From Beijerinckiaceae bacterium (GTDB lineage: Bacteria > Pseudomonadota > Alphaproteobacteria > Rhizobiales > Beijerinckiaceae): a DNA stretch of 64,000 nucleotides. The stretch spans positions 62,001 through 126,000 of the forward strand of contig CANBNG010000008.1 of assembly GCA_947370975.1 (NCBI GenBank). The letters run 5' to 3'. Under the pieces are notes generated by a model, which saw nothing but the letters and a program-made list of their open reading frames with translations, was not told where the DNA came from and did no database searches. This document shows, in pieces, positions 26,477 through 35,050 of this stretch. The translations under genes and the position numbers were made by a program. Each line of letters starts with the position of its first letter. The first letter of the stretch is position 1.

Positions 26477-27313
26477 ATGCCCCGTCCCCGCACATTCCAC
26501 ATTGGCCGGATCGACATCACGCCCTTGCTTGACGGCGATCTTGACGCCTCGCTCGACAAAGTGCCCGATCCTGTCGATCGCGCCGCTGCCACAGAACTCA
26601 TTGCGCAGGCAGGCGGCGAGAAGGCATTGACGATGGATTGTCACGCCTTCCTTTTGCATCTGCCGGAGGGCCCCGTGCTGATCGATGCCGGCACCGGCAC
26701 GATGATGCATGCGCGCCTTGGCCATTTGCATGCGCGCCTCGCCGAGACGGGCGTCAAGCACGAAGACATTCGCACCATCTTGCTCACCCATGCGCACAAG
26801 GATCATTTCGGCGGCCTCGTGGATGAGGCGGGCCGCGCGATGTTTCCCAATGCTGAACTCCTGCTGCACGAGGTCGAGGCGGCATTCTGGTTCGATACGC
26901 CGCCCGAGCAGATGCCCGAGCGTGCGCGCGGTTCGCTCCATCTCAATGCAAAAGCATTTGGGCCATATGAGGGCCGCATCCGCCGCGTGGCGGAAGGTGA
27001 AGGCCTGCCCGGCATTGCCGCGCGTCTGGCGCCCGGTCATACGCCGGGACATACGGCCTGGGTGATCGAGACAGGCGCTGCGCCACTCATCGCCTGGGGC
27101 GATGTCGTGCATGTGGCTGCACTGCATCTGGTGCGGCCCGAAACGGCGATGATCTACGATCTCGATCCCGCGACCGCTTTTGCGACGCGGCGCGACATGC
27201 TGCAATGGGTTGTCGATAACAACGCCGTGGTTGCTGCTGCACATCTGGATGCGCCGGGCATTGGCCATCTGCGCCGCGATCCCGACCGCTATAGTTTCGT
27301 GCCGCTCGACTAG
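26477..27313 (+). CDS. MBL-fold metallo-hydrolase
   Basis: 278 residues from ATG 26477 with GGGAGG upstream. The metal motif is LLTHAHKDHFGG (HxHxDH), and a later GHTPGHTAWVIE supplies another ligand. The C-terminal region HLDAPGIGHLRRD is typical of the quorum-quenching / AttM-like metallo-hydrolase group. No signal peptide, so cytoplasmic. Substrate not determinable. The stop overlaps the stop of the convergent galE. Confidence 0.85.
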   Translation: MPRPRTFHIGRIDITPLLDGDLDASLDKVPDPVDRAAATELIAQAGGEKALTMDCHAFLLHLPEGPVLIDAGTGTMMHARLGHLHARLAETGVKHEDIRTILLTHAHKDHFGGLVDEAGRAMFPNAELLLHEVEAAFWFDTPPEQMPERARGSLHLNAKAFGPYEGRIRRVAEGEGLPGIAARLAPGHTPGHTAWVIETGAAPLIAWGDVVHVAALHLVRPETAMIYDLDPATAFATRRDMLQWVVDNNAVVAAAHLDAPGIGHLRRDPDRYSFVPLD

Positions 27314-28296
27314 TTTGTACGCTCGTGCAGGCGGCGCTCCCACGCGAGCGCTTGCCGCACGATTTCTGTCAGATCGTCAAATTGTGGCTGCCAGCCAAGC
27401 TGCGATGTGATGCGCGCATTGCTCGCGACAATGGCCGCGGGATCTCCCGCGCGCCGTTCCGCGAGGGTTACCGGGAAATCGACGCCCGATACTTTCTTCA
27501 TGATGTCGATCACCTCGATCACCGACGCACCATGCGCATAGCCGCAATTGCAGGCGATGCTTTGTCCCCCTGCACGCAAATGGCGCAAGGCATCCAGATG
27601 CGCGCGTGCAAGATCCGATACCTGAATATAATCGCGCAGGCAGGAGCCATCTGGCGTTGCATAATCGGTTCCAAAAATTTTCATGCCCGGGCGAAGGCCG
27701 AGCGCCGCCTGCGCCGCGATCTTGATGAGATGGGTCGCGTGTGCGGTCGATTCACCCGAGCGTCCCTGCGGGTCTGCGCCAGCGACATTGAAATAGCGCA
27801 GCGCCACATAACGCAGATCATGCGCAACGCCGGCATCTTCCAGCATCCATTCCACCATCAGCTTCGAGCGGCCATAGGGCGACATGGGCGCAAGGCGCGC
27901 ATCTTCGCTTACCGGCTCATCGCCGGGCTCGCCATAGACAGCGGCGGTGGAAGAGAAGATGAAATGTTTCACGCCCCCTGCAACGGCGGCCTCGATCAGA
28001 TTGCGCGATTTCGATGTGTTGTTGTCGTAATAGGCGAGCGGTTCTGAAACGGAATCCTCGACCACGATTTTCGCGGCGAAATGGACGATCGCATCGATGG
28101 AATAGTGCGCGATGATTTGCGCCACGCGCGCGCCATCGCCGTAATCATGCACGATGAGGGGTACGCCTTCTGGCACGGCCCAGACAAAACCGGTGGAGAG
28201 ATCGTCGAGCACAACCGGCGTCTCGCCTGCATCGAGAAGAGCGAGCACCATATGGCTGCCGATATAGCCAGCGCCACCCGTCACCAGAACCGCCAT
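27310..28296 (-). CDS. galE: UDP-glucose 4-epimerase
   Basis: A 328-residue short-chain dehydrogenase of the extended type starting MAVLVTGGAGYIGSHMVLAL (NAD-binding GxxGxxG). Catalytic Ser/Thr are in SSTAAVYG and the YxxxK pair in YGRSKLMVEW. It interconverts UDP-glucose and UDP-galactose for surface polysaccharides. The start is fixed by the Rossmann strand; an open frame upstream runs antisense into galU. It is divergent from galU, which makes the UDP-glucose it uses. Confidence 0.93.
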   Translation of the reverse strand: MAVLVTGGAGYIGSHMVLALLDAGETPVVLDDLSTGFVWAVPEGVPLIVHDYGDGARVAQIIAHYSIDAIVHFAAKIVVEDSVSEPLAYYDNNTSKSRNLIEAAVAGGVKHFIFSSTAAVYGEPGDEPVSEDARLAPMSPYGRSKLMVEWMLEDAGVAHDLRYVALRYFNVAGADPQGRSGESTAHATHLIKIAAQAALGLRPGMKIFGTDYATPDGSCLRDYIQVSDLARAHLDALRHLRAGGQSIACNCGYAHGASVIEVIDIMKKVSGVDFPVTLAERRAGDPAAIVASNARITSQLGWQPQFDDLTEIVRQALAWERRLHERTN

Positions 28297-28455
28297 CAGA
28301 CCTCTCCGTCCATTCCCCTGCCCGGGTTTTCCGATGCCCCCGGATGTGCCACAGGAAAGCCCCAGTGTCAGTGAGAATGGTAAAGCCCGTGCTTGCGTTC
28401 TTGAACAGCCTTGTGCAGCCTGCGCGCGGTTTTTACTCCTATCTGGAATTGGTCC

Positions 28456-29343
28456 ATGTCCAAGCGCGTTCGTAAAGCGGTCTTTCCCGTGGCGGGTCTC
28501 GGCACCCGTGTGCTGCCGGCGACCAAGGTCATTCCAAAAGAAATGCTCACCGTCGTCGATCGCCCGGTGCTCCAACATGCGGTCGATGAGGCGCGCGAGG
28601 CAGGCATTGAGCATTTCATCTTCGTCACCGGTCGCAACAAGGCGACCATCGAAGATCATTTCGATATGTCCTACGAGCTTGAGGACACACTACAAAAGCG
28701 TGGCAAGCTCAAGGAATATGCCGAGCTGATGGCAGATCTCCCGGCTGCGGGCGCAACCAGCTTTACCCGGCAGCAGGCCCCGCTGGGGCTCGGCCATGCG
28801 GTCTGGTGCGCGCGCGACATTGTGGGCGACGAGCCCTTTGCCGTGATCCTGCCCGACATGATTACCCTGCCTGGCGTTCGCAAGACGCGCTGCATTGCGC
28901 AATGTCTGGAAGCCTATGAGCAGCATGGGGGCAATATTATCGCTGTGGAGGAAGTCTCGCCCGACGACACCCATCTCTATGGCGTGGTCTCGATTGCGCA
29001 GGATTTTGGCCAGACCTTCCAGATTGGCGGCATGGTCGAGAAGCCGGCCAAGGGCACGTCGCCCTCCAATCTCATCATTTCGGGCCGCTATATTCTGGAG
29101 CCCGAAATCTTCGACGTGCTGGCCACGGTCGAAAAGGGCGCAGGCGGCGAAATCCAGCTGACGGATGGCATGAAGAAGCTCTCCGAACTGCAGAAATTCT
29201 TCGGCGTGCGTTTCGATGGCCGCACCTGCGACACAGGCTCTAAGCTCGGTTTCCTCATGGCCAATGTGGCTTTTGCTCTGGAACGGCCCGATATTGCGCC
29301 GGCCTTCAAGGCCGAGCTCAAGAAAATGCTGGGCGCCCTCTGA
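28456..29343 (+). CDS. galU: UTP-glucose-1-phosphate uridylyltransferase
   Basis: A 295-residue nucleotidyltransferase. AVFPVAGLGTRVLPATKVIP is the nucleotide-binding N-terminus, IPKEML carries the catalytic Lys, and FVTGRNKATIEDHFD and PLGLGHAVWCARD are family blocks. It produces UDP-glucose for cell-envelope glycans and periplasmic glucans. ATG 28456 matches the family start. It is divergent from galE and followed 47 bases later by kdsD on the same strand. Confidence 0.95.
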   Translation: MSKRVRKAVFPVAGLGTRVLPATKVIPKEMLTVVDRPVLQHAVDEAREAGIEHFIFVTGRNKATIEDHFDMSYELEDTLQKRGKLKEYAELMADLPAAGATSFTRQQAPLGLGHAVWCARDIVGDEPFAVILPDMITLPGVRKTRCIAQCLEAYEQHGGNIIAVEEVSPDDTHLYGVVSIAQDFGQTFQIGGMVEKPAKGTSPSNLIISGRYILEPEIFDVLATVEKGAGGEIQLTDGMKKLSELQKFFGVRFDGRTCDTGSKLGFLMANVAFALERPDIAPAFKAELKKMLGAL

Positions 29344-29390
29344 GGCTCTGGCGCGGCTGACAAAATCCGGGGGCGCTGCTAAGAGGGGGC

Positions 29391-30404
29391 ATGACAAGCT
29401 CACGCGCCCTCGATTCAGCCGCCTCCCCCGAGGCCGCGCTGGCCACCGCCTCCGCGCTCCGCACCCTCGGTCTGGAGCGCGCCGGCATTGCCGCCATTGA
29501 ATCCGCCATTCGTGACACGGGGCTCGGCGCGCGCTTTGCGCAGGCCATTGCTCTCATCACTGCGGCCAAGGGCCGGGTGATTGTGACCGGCATGGGCAAG
29601 TCGGGCCATATCGGCCGCAAGATCACCGCCACACTGGCATCCACCGGTCAGCCAGCCTCTTTCGTCCATCCGGGCGAGGCGAGCCATGGCGATCTTGGCA
29701 TGGTGCAGGCGGGCGATGTGATTCTCGCGCTGTCCTGGTCGGGCGAGACGGCGGAACTCGCCGATATCATCACCTTTTCGCGTCGCTTCCGGATCGGGCT
29801 GATCGCCATTACCTCGAATGCCGACAGCGCGCTCGGCAGCGAGGCGGATGTGTGTCTCGCGCTCCCCAAGAGCGAGGAGGCGTGCCCCAACGGGCTTGCG
29901 CCGACCACCTCGACGACGATGCAGCTGGCGCTGGGCGATGCACTTGCCATTGCATTGCTGGAGGCCAAGGGGTTCACGGCGCAGGATTTTCGCGTCTTCC
30001 ATCCGGGCGGCAAGCTTGGTGCAAAGCTCACTTTCGTGCGCGACATCATGCATCGCGACGAGCGTATCCCGCGCGTCAATCTCGGCGCGGCCATGGGTGA
30101 AGCGGTCGTCGAGATTTCGGCCAAGGGCTTTGGCTGCGTCAGCGTGCTCGATCATGACGGGACATTGGCCGGCATTGTGACCGATGGCGATCTGCGCCGT
30201 CACATGCGGCCCGATCTCATGGTGGCCAGGGTCGAGGATGTGATGACGCGCGCGCCCCGCACCGTGACGCCGGAAACGCTCGGCGTCGAGGCGCTCGAGA
30301 TGCTCAACAGCCGGAAGATTTCAGCCATGCTGGTGGTCGATGCCGCAAACCGCCCTTGCGGCATCGTGCATCTGCACGATCTGCTGCGGCTTGGCGTGGC
30401 GTAA
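29391..30404 (+). CDS. kdsD: D-arabinose 5-phosphate isomerase (KpsF/GutQ family)
   Basis: A 337-residue protein with an N-terminal SIS domain (about 55-190; GRVIVTGMGKSGHIGRKITA, and LSWSGETAELADII) and two C-terminal CBS motifs (MHRDERIPRVNLGAAMGEAV and DVMTRAPRTVTPE). It converts ribulose 5-phosphate to arabinose 5-phosphate, the precursor of Kdo in LPS. SD AGGGGG precedes ATG 29391. With galE and galU it forms an envelope-sugar supply group. Confidence 0.94.
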   Translation: MTSSRALDSAASPEAALATASALRTLGLERAGIAAIESAIRDTGLGARFAQAIALITAAKGRVIVTGMGKSGHIGRKITATLASTGQPASFVHPGEASHGDLGMVQAGDVILALSWSGETAELADIITFSRRFRIGLIAITSNADSALGSEADVCLALPKSEEACPNGLAPTTSTTMQLALGDALAIALLEAKGFTAQDFRVFHPGGKLGAKLTFVRDIMHRDERIPRVNLGAAMGEAVVEISAKGFGCVSVLDHDGTLAGIVTDGDLRRHMRPDLMVARVEDVMTRAPRTVTPETLGVEALEMLNSRKISAMLVVDAANRPCGIVHLHDLLRLGVA

Positions 30405-30446
30405 CGGCAAAGCTTCAGCTTTCCTTAGATCAAACAAGGCTTTAGT

Positions 30447-30462
30447 CTCCGCGCCAGCGGAG
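30447..30462 (+). promoter_or_regulatory. Hairpin covering the ribosome-binding site of the alpha/beta hydrolase gene
   Basis: CTCCGC, loop GCCA, GCGGAG. The GGAG of the 3' arm is the likely SD for ATG 30468, so the fold would hide it. Could be a translational control element or chance. Confidence 0.35.
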
Positions 30463-30467
30463 CCTCC

Positions 30468-31448
30468 ATGCGCCTTGTCGATAGTCCGGAGAATCCCGCG
30501 CCCCCTGGCGCGATTGTGAGCTCCATCAGCACGGCTGATGGGCTGGCGCTGCGTGTCGCCCGTTTCATGCCGACGGGGCCCTGCCGGGGCACGGTGCTGA
30601 TTGCCGCGGGCCGCTCCGAGTTCATCGAGAAATATTTCGAGACCATCGGCGAGCTCTTGCAGCGTCATCTCGCGGTGGTTGCCTTCGACTGGCGCGGGCA
30701 GGGCCTGTCGGAACGCGAATTGCCCGATCGCACCAAGGGTCATATCGATGATTTCGCGCTCTATCTGCGCGATCTCGATGCGGTGGTGGGGCAGGTGCTC
30801 CATCCCCATTGTCCGGCGCCGTGGTTTGGGCTCGGCCATTCCATGGGTGGCGCCATCCTGCTCGAGGCAGCCCATCAGGGTCGCTCCCCCTTTGCCCGTC
30901 TCGTGCTGTGCGCACCGATGATCGAGCTTGCCATGCTGGGCTTCCCCAAACTTGCGCGCGGGCTGGCTTTTCTGTGCGACGCAATTGGCCTTGGCGGGGC
31001 CTTTGTGCCCGGCGGCGGGCGGCGCTCGATTATCGAAAAGGGCTTTGCAGGCAATCCGCTGACGAGCGATGCGCAGCGCTTTGCCCGGCTCGCGGCGGTG
31101 ATCGCCACAGAGCCGCAGCTCTCTCTCGGCGATCCGACGATTGCCTGGGCCCATGCCGCCTTTCGGCAGATGAAAAAATACGCCGATCCCGACTATCCGC
31201 GCAGCATACGCGTGCCGACGCTGATATTTGCCGCGCAGGGGGATGCCATTGTCGATACGCGGGCGATCGAGCGTTTCGCGGCCCGTCTCAAGATCGGGCG
31301 GATGATCCTGCTCGGCCGCGCGCAGCATGAAATCCTGCTGGAGCACGATGCTGTGCGGGCGCGCTTCTGGGCGGGCTTCGACGCCTTTGTGCCGGGCACG
31401 GCGGGCGAGGGGCAGGCCCTTCTCGCGCGCCATGGGGTGGTGCTCTGA
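30468..31448 (+). CDS. Alpha/beta hydrolase, lysophospholipase (PldB)-like
   Basis: A 326-residue alpha/beta-fold hydrolase. The nucleophile elbow is LGHSMGGAIL (GxSxG), with the oxyanion and strand block VVAFDWRGQGLSER. The acid is likely in FAAQGDAIVDTRA and the His in RAQHEILLEHD. It resembles the lysophospholipase / monoglyceride lipase group, so membrane lipid turnover is plausible. No signal peptide. The stop abuts the stop of the convergent phosphatase gene with no gap. Confidence 0.85.
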   Translation: MRLVDSPENPAPPGAIVSSISTADGLALRVARFMPTGPCRGTVLIAAGRSEFIEKYFETIGELLQRHLAVVAFDWRGQGLSERELPDRTKGHIDDFALYLRDLDAVVGQVLHPHCPAPWFGLGHSMGGAILLEAAHQGRSPFARLVLCAPMIELAMLGFPKLARGLAFLCDAIGLGGAFVPGGGRRSIIEKGFAGNPLTSDAQRFARLAAVIATEPQLSLGDPTIAWAHAAFRQMKKYADPDYPRSIRVPTLIFAAQGDAIVDTRAIERFAARLKIGRMILLGRAQHEILLEHDAVRARFWAGFDAFVPGTAGEGQALLARHGVVL

Positions 31449-32246
31449 TCAGCCGTTCAGGATCTTGAGCGCCTGTTCATGGGTGCGCTTGTCGCCGGCT
31501 GCGATGATGGCGCCACCCTTGGCGGGGCTGCCGCCGGTCCAGTCCGTGACGATTCCGCCCGCGCCCTCGACAATGGGCACCAGGGCGACAATGTCATAGG
31601 GCTTCAACCCGCTCTCGATGACGAGATCGACATGGCCGGCTGCGACCATGCAATAGCCATAGCAATCCCCGCCATAGCGGGAGAGGCGCACCTGCTCTTC
31701 GACGCGTGTATAGGCGGCGCGCGTTCCAGGCGTCAGCAAGGCGGGATGGGTCGTCATCAGGGTGGCCTGGGCGAGATCCTCGCAGGCGCGCGTGCGTAAT
31801 TGCCGCTCGCAGGGCCTGCCGAGTCGATCAAGCCCGCGCCAGACCGCCGACTGGCCATCGCCTGAGAAACGCTCGCGGGTGAAAGGCTGGTGCATCATGC
31901 CGTAGCAGGGCTTGCCGCCATGCTGCAGGCCGATCAGCGTGCCCCAGACGGGCATGCCGGAGATGAAGCTTTTCGTGCCATCGATAGGATCGAGCACCCA
32001 GACATAATCGGTGTCGGCGTTTTTGTTGCCGAATTCCTCGCCGATGATGCCATGTTCGGGGAAGGTCTCCTCGATCATGCGGCGCATGATGTTTTCTGCC
32101 GCCCGGTCAGCCTCGGTGACGGGATCGAAAACGCCGCCGAAATTCTTGTCCTCTGCGCCAAGCTGGGTCCGGAAGAACGGCAGGATGGCCTCGCCCGAAG
32201 CGGTTGCCAGATCCTCGACGAAACGCGCGAAATCGACAGCGCTCAT
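31449..32246 (-). CDS. hisN: Inositol-monophosphatase family phosphatase, HisN/SuhB-like (probable histidinol phosphatase)
   Basis: 265 residues from ATG 32246 (MSAVDFARFVEDLATASGEA), with a GGGGGAGC ribosome site. Metal-site motifs: GIIGEEFG (Glu), WVLDPIDGTKSFISGMPVWG, and the C-terminal GLKPYDIVALVPIVEGAGGI. Mg2+-dependent phosphomonoesterase. Alphaproteobacterial members with this C-terminus are often histidinol phosphatases, but inositol monophosphatase activity cannot be excluded. Its neighbours (an mmgR-type sRNA, then N-formylglutamate amidohydrolase and cpdR) match a conserved rhizobial order. Confidence 0.82.
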   Translation of the reverse strand: MSAVDFARFVEDLATASGEAILPFFRTQLGAEDKNFGGVFDPVTEADRAAENIMRRMIEETFPEHGIIGEEFGNKNADTDYVWVLDPIDGTKSFISGMPVWGTLIGLQHGGKPCYGMMHQPFTRERFSGDGQSAVWRGLDRLGRPCERQLRTRACEDLAQATLMTTHPALLTPGTRAAYTRVEEQVRLSRYGGDCYGYCMVAAGHVDLVIESGLKPYDIVALVPIVEGAGGIVTDWTGGSPAKGGAIIAAGDKRTHEQALKILNG

Positions 32247-32407
32247 GATGCTCCCCCAAATCCCTCTTTTGCGAGACATACAGGAGGCGAGCGGGGCAGG
32301 CGAGAGAACTTTGCAGAGCGGGCATCGAGGAAAACGCCATCGATTCAGAAGTCTGTAACGCGAAATGCGACAGCCTGCCGCAGGGTGCGAAAAGTTGGCA
32401 GGATCTC

Positions 32408-32436
32408 TTGTTTTTTGTGCAGTGCACTGACATATT
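32408..32436 (+). promoter_or_regulatory. Promoter of the mmgR-type sRNA with an internal palindrome
   Basis: The -35 TTGTTT (32408-32413) and -10 CATATT (32431-32436) are 17 bases apart and place the start near 32443, where the RNA hairpins begin. The spacer contains CAGTGCACTG (32420-32429), a perfect 10-bp palindrome that could bind a regulator or overlap the polymerase footprint. Confidence 0.55.
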
Positions 32437-32442
32437 ATTGCA

Positions 32443-32530
32443 GTGCGGCAACGATGTTGCTGCTGATGCCCTCCTTGGGCGTTTCCTCCCTAGACTTGGG
32501 CCGCTGACGAATAGTCAGCGGCCGTCTTTC
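32443..32530 (+). ncRNA. mmgR: Small RNA of the mmgR / alpha-r8 (Rfam suhB) family
   Basis: A compact hairpin series: GCGGCAAC/GTTGCTGC with a 3-base loop (32445-32463), a short GCCC/GGGC stem (32468-32480), the single-stranded TTTCCTCCCT (32482-32491), and a terminator GGCCGCTGAC/GTCAGCGGCC (32499-32523) followed by GTCTTTCTTTC. The anti-SD-like TTTCCTCCCT is, as I recall, the invariant motif of the alpha-r8/mmgR family, which in Sinorhizobium influences polyhydroxybutyrate granules. Position between an IMPase gene and N-formylglutamate amidohydrolase also fits that family. Probable trans-acting, anti-SD regulator. Confidence 0.75.
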
Positions 32531-32549
32531 TTTCTGGGGTTGGTCTGGA

Positions 32550-33488
32550 TTATTCGGCTGCCAGAGGCAGGCCCGTGTGCCCGCTCATCTGGGTAACCAG
32601 ATCCATCACGGCATCGGTGACCTGCCGCAGGTCGCTGGCAAGCTGCGCGAAGGCGGGCTTCTTCTCCAATGTCTGCTCATCCATGTAGAGCGCGCGGTTG
32701 ATTTCGATTTGCAGCGCATGAAAGCCCGCGCCCGGGCTGCCGTAATGTTCGGTGATGAAGCCGCCAGCATAGGGCTTGTTGCGCAGGACATGGTAGCCGA
32801 GCCGCCGCAATTCGCTTTCGACGAGATCGACAATCCGCCCGTTGCAGCTCGAGCCATAGCGGTCGCCCAGGATCATGTCCGCTTCGACCCGCTGTGCGCT
32901 TGTCCCGCCCGTCCAGGAGGGCATGGAATGGCAATCGAGCAGCAGCGCCATGCCGAAGGTCCGCGCCGCGCGGCGCATCAGGCCGCGCAATGCGTGATGA
33001 TAAGGCTTGTAGAGCCCCTCGATGCGGCGCAACGCCTCTTCGACGGGCAGGCGCGAGGCATAGATATCCTGCGATTCCCCGACAACGCGCGCAATGGTGC
33101 CGAGCCCGCCTGCGACGCGCAGGGAGCGCGTATTGGCAAATGAGGGCAGCTTGCCATCGAACATGCGCGGATCGAGCTCGTAGGGCTCGCGATTGGCGTC
33201 AAGAAAGGCCCGCGGGAAATGGGCGCGCAGCAAGGGTGCGCCGAGCGCCGCAGCAGGGGCGAAGAGCTCATCGACATAAGCATCCTCCGAGCGCCGCAGC
33301 GCCTGCGGATTTAGCCTCGAAAGCGCCAGAAAATCCGCCGGATAAACGCAGCCAGAATGGGGAGAGGACAAAACCAGCGGGGTGGAGAGCGAGGGCGGCT
33401 CGAGGATCTCGAAGGGCACGGCCAATTCTGGCGCGACCGGCGGGGTGGCCAGCGCATCCTCGTCCTGACCCGTCCCTGAGCGACCCAT
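32550..33488 (-). CDS. N-formylglutamate amidohydrolase family protein
   Basis: A 312-residue protein. Family signature LVLSSPHSGCVYPADFL near residue 40, with LRAHFPRAFLDANREPYELD, LLLDCHSMPSWTGG and ITEHYGSPGAGFHALQIEIN for metal and substrate contacts. Family chemistry: hydrolysis of N-formyl-glutamate (histidine degradation) or related N-acyl amino acids. No other hut genes are present, so the true substrate may differ. Opposite in direction to the adjacent sRNA and divergent from cpdR. Confidence 0.88.
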   Translation of the reverse strand: MGRSGTGQDEDALATPPVAPELAVPFEILEPPSLSTPLVLSSPHSGCVYPADFLALSRLNPQALRRSEDAYVDELFAPAAALGAPLLRAHFPRAFLDANREPYELDPRMFDGKLPSFANTRSLRVAGGLGTIARVVGESQDIYASRLPVEEALRRIEGLYKPYHHALRGLMRRAARTFGMALLLDCHSMPSWTGGTSAQRVEADMILGDRYGSSCNGRIVDLVESELRRLGYHVLRNKPYAGGFITEHYGSPGAGFHALQIEINRALYMDEQTLEKKPAFAQLASDLRQVTDAVMDLVTQMSGHTGLPLAAE

Positions 33489-33734
33489 CCCGATCTCCGC
33501 CTATGAACCCGCAAGCTGCGACCCGTTGGAACGCGGGTTCCAGATCTTTGGCCCCAAGCATTCACTGTGCCAAGGGCGAGGGAGGCTGTCCATCTGTCAT
33601 ATGCGGGCCAAGTCGGCGTCTGCCTGTGTCAAATCCGTACCTTGCCCTGCAAAGCTCGCGGATTTCGTGGCCGCTTTCATCGGTTCTTTACCCTCCGCGC
33701 TGTTTATGGTGGCAATGTTCTGCGTGAGGCCAAA

Positions 33735-34112
33735 ATGAACACAACCGCACTTTCCACGAAAATCCTCCTAGCTGAGGATGATAATGACATGCGCCGCTTT
33801 CTCGTGAAGGCGCTGCAAAATGCCGGTTATGACGTGGCCTCCTTCGACAATGGCCTCTCAGCCTATAATCGTCTGCGCGAGGAGCCTTTCGAGCTCCTGC
33901 TCACCGATATTGTCATGCCGGAGATGGATGGCATCGAACTCGCCCGCCGCGCGACCGAGCTCGATCCTGACATCAAGGTGATGTTCATCACCGGTTTTGC
34001 GGCAGTTGCCCTCAACCCCGACAATAATGCGCCCCGTGAAGCCAAGATTCTGTCGAAGCCCTTCCACCTCAAGGATCTGGTCAACGAAGTGCAGCGTTTG
34101 CTGGCGGCCTGA
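33735..34112 (+). CDS. cpdR: Single-domain response regulator CpdR
   Basis: A 125-residue receiver domain without output. Acidic pair in ILLAEDDNDMRR, phospho-acceptor Asp in LLLTDIVMPEMDGIELARRA, switch Thr in MFITGF, and Lys in KILSKPFHLKDLV. The sequence and terminal LLAA match CpdR, the regulator that in its unphosphorylated form delivers cell-cycle substrates to ClpXP. The start at 33735 agrees with the family; the open frame upstream is not conserved. It is normally phosphorylated through CckA-ChpT, which are not in the window. Confidence 0.9.
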   Translation: MNTTALSTKILLAEDDNDMRRFLVKALQNAGYDVASFDNGLSAYNRLREEPFELLLTDIVMPEMDGIELARRATELDPDIKVMFITGFAAVALNPDNNAPREAKILSKPFHLKDLVNEVQRLLAA

Positions 34113-34203
34113 AAAAAGGCGGCAAGGCGCTTGCGCAGCTGCCCGTGACGCTTTATACCCCGCTCATTCCGTTTGCACCGGCCACCGTTTGGCCGCATGC
34201 CTC

Positions 34204-34268
<65 letters not shown>

Positions 34269-34278
<10 letters not shown>

Positions 34279-34320
34279 TTTAGAAAGCCTCGGTTGTCGC
34301 AAGACAACCGGGGCTTTTTT
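34269..34320 (+). repeat. Left copy of the tRNA-Val 3'-end/terminator repeat
   Basis: GGGCCCACCA plus the terminator hairpin. The same order recurs 703 bases downstream (34972-35024). The two copies bound the AT-richer ORF at 34475 like att-site repeats or the ends of a duplication. Confidence 0.65.
34284..34320 (+). terminator. Terminator of tRNA-Val
   Basis: AAAGCCTCGGTTGTC, loop GCAA, GACAACCGGGGCTTT followed by further T. Strong intrinsic terminator five bases past the tRNA CCA. A degenerate copy lies at 34987-35024. Confidence 0.93.
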
Positions 34321-34474
34321 CTGTTCGCGCGGATTTGCCAGCCGCCAGATAACGATCCCACATCGCTTCAAGCAGTTTCGGTTCGCCAGTCGCGCGGATT
34401 GACGAAAGGATTGACCGGCTTCCTCAAGGCGGATTATCAGTCTAGCTGCAATAAAATGATAAGGGACATGCAAT

Positions 34475-34918
34475 ATGCTGGAAATGCAGAAGGATAAAAT
34501 TCGTTTTGGCGCGTCTTTCATTTGCGGGCTGGTAATCTCTGTTCTCTCGATCGCTCATGTCGCAGCAGCGTCTCTGGACCTTGATGGACGCTATATCCTG
34601 GACGCAGAGGCGACCGAAAATTCTGTCCCTTACCTGAAGTTGATGGACAAGAATCCTGCTGAAAAAATGGGATTTCAAATATTTTCCCAACTCATGGATT
34701 CACTTTCCATTTCAGGAGAAACTCTCAAAAGCGCTATTCTTGAATGCAAGCTCAGCAAGGCTGCTGTCGGCTTTGACGCCGCCTGCGTAAATGCGCTCAG
34801 CAAGGAAAATATCTCTTACGAGATTGTCGTCGACGGGCCTTATCTTATCCTTTTGGAAAAGCAGTATCCCATTTTCTTCAAGGCGCCCGACGGGAAAACA
34901 TTTCCAAAACTCGATTGA
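34475..34918 (+). CDS. Secreted small protein of unknown function inside the tRNA-flanked insert
   Basis: A 147-residue protein with a signal peptide (about 1-31: KIRFGASFICGLVISVLSIA, ending HVAAA). The mature part begins SLDLDGRYILDAEATENSVP and resembles small periplasmic proteins that follow a 'predicted product accumulates' layout, but I recognise no family. It has two Cys (ILECKL, DAACVN). Base composition is clearly AT-richer and codon use less GC-biased than the neighbours, suggesting transfer. It lies between two copies of the tRNA-Val 3' end. The start could also be the ATG codon four at 34484. Confidence 0.68.
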   Translation: MLEMQKDKIRFGASFICGLVISVLSIAHVAAASLDLDGRYILDAEATENSVPYLKLMDKNPAEKMGFQIFSQLMDSLSISGETLKSAILECKLSKAAVGFDAACVNALSKENISYEIVVDGPYLILLEKQYPIFFKAPDGKTFPKLD

Positions 34919-34971
34919 CGCTGGGGCACGGGCAGCTTGAACAGCTACGTGGTTTCTGGCGAACTGGGCTG

Positions 34972-35024
34972 GGGCCCACCAATTGGAAAGCCCCGGTTGC
35001 CATCACGACAACCGCGGCTTTTTC
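34972..35024 (+). repeat. Right copy of the tRNA-Val 3'-end/terminator repeat
   Basis: GGGCCCACCA identical to the tRNA 3' end, then ATTgGAAAGCC-CGGTTG and an imperfect CAACCG-GGCTTT hairpin (34987-35021) with a T-run. Upstream sequence is not a tRNA body, so this is a 3'-end fragment only. The hairpin may still terminate transcription of the small ORF. Confidence 0.65.
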
Positions 35025-35050
35025 GTTTTGAGGCGATGGTGGACTTTGGC

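Noticed and set aside
33505..33542. Hairpins GAACCCGC/GCGGGTTC and TGGAAC-GCGG-GTTCCA upstream of cpdR
   Set aside because: Mutually exclusive short repeats in GC-rich DNA, no T-run and no known motif; left as chance.
34919..34981. Second tRNA-Val gene
   Set aside because: Only the 3' end (GGGCCCACCA) and terminator recur; no D, anticodon or T arms precede it.
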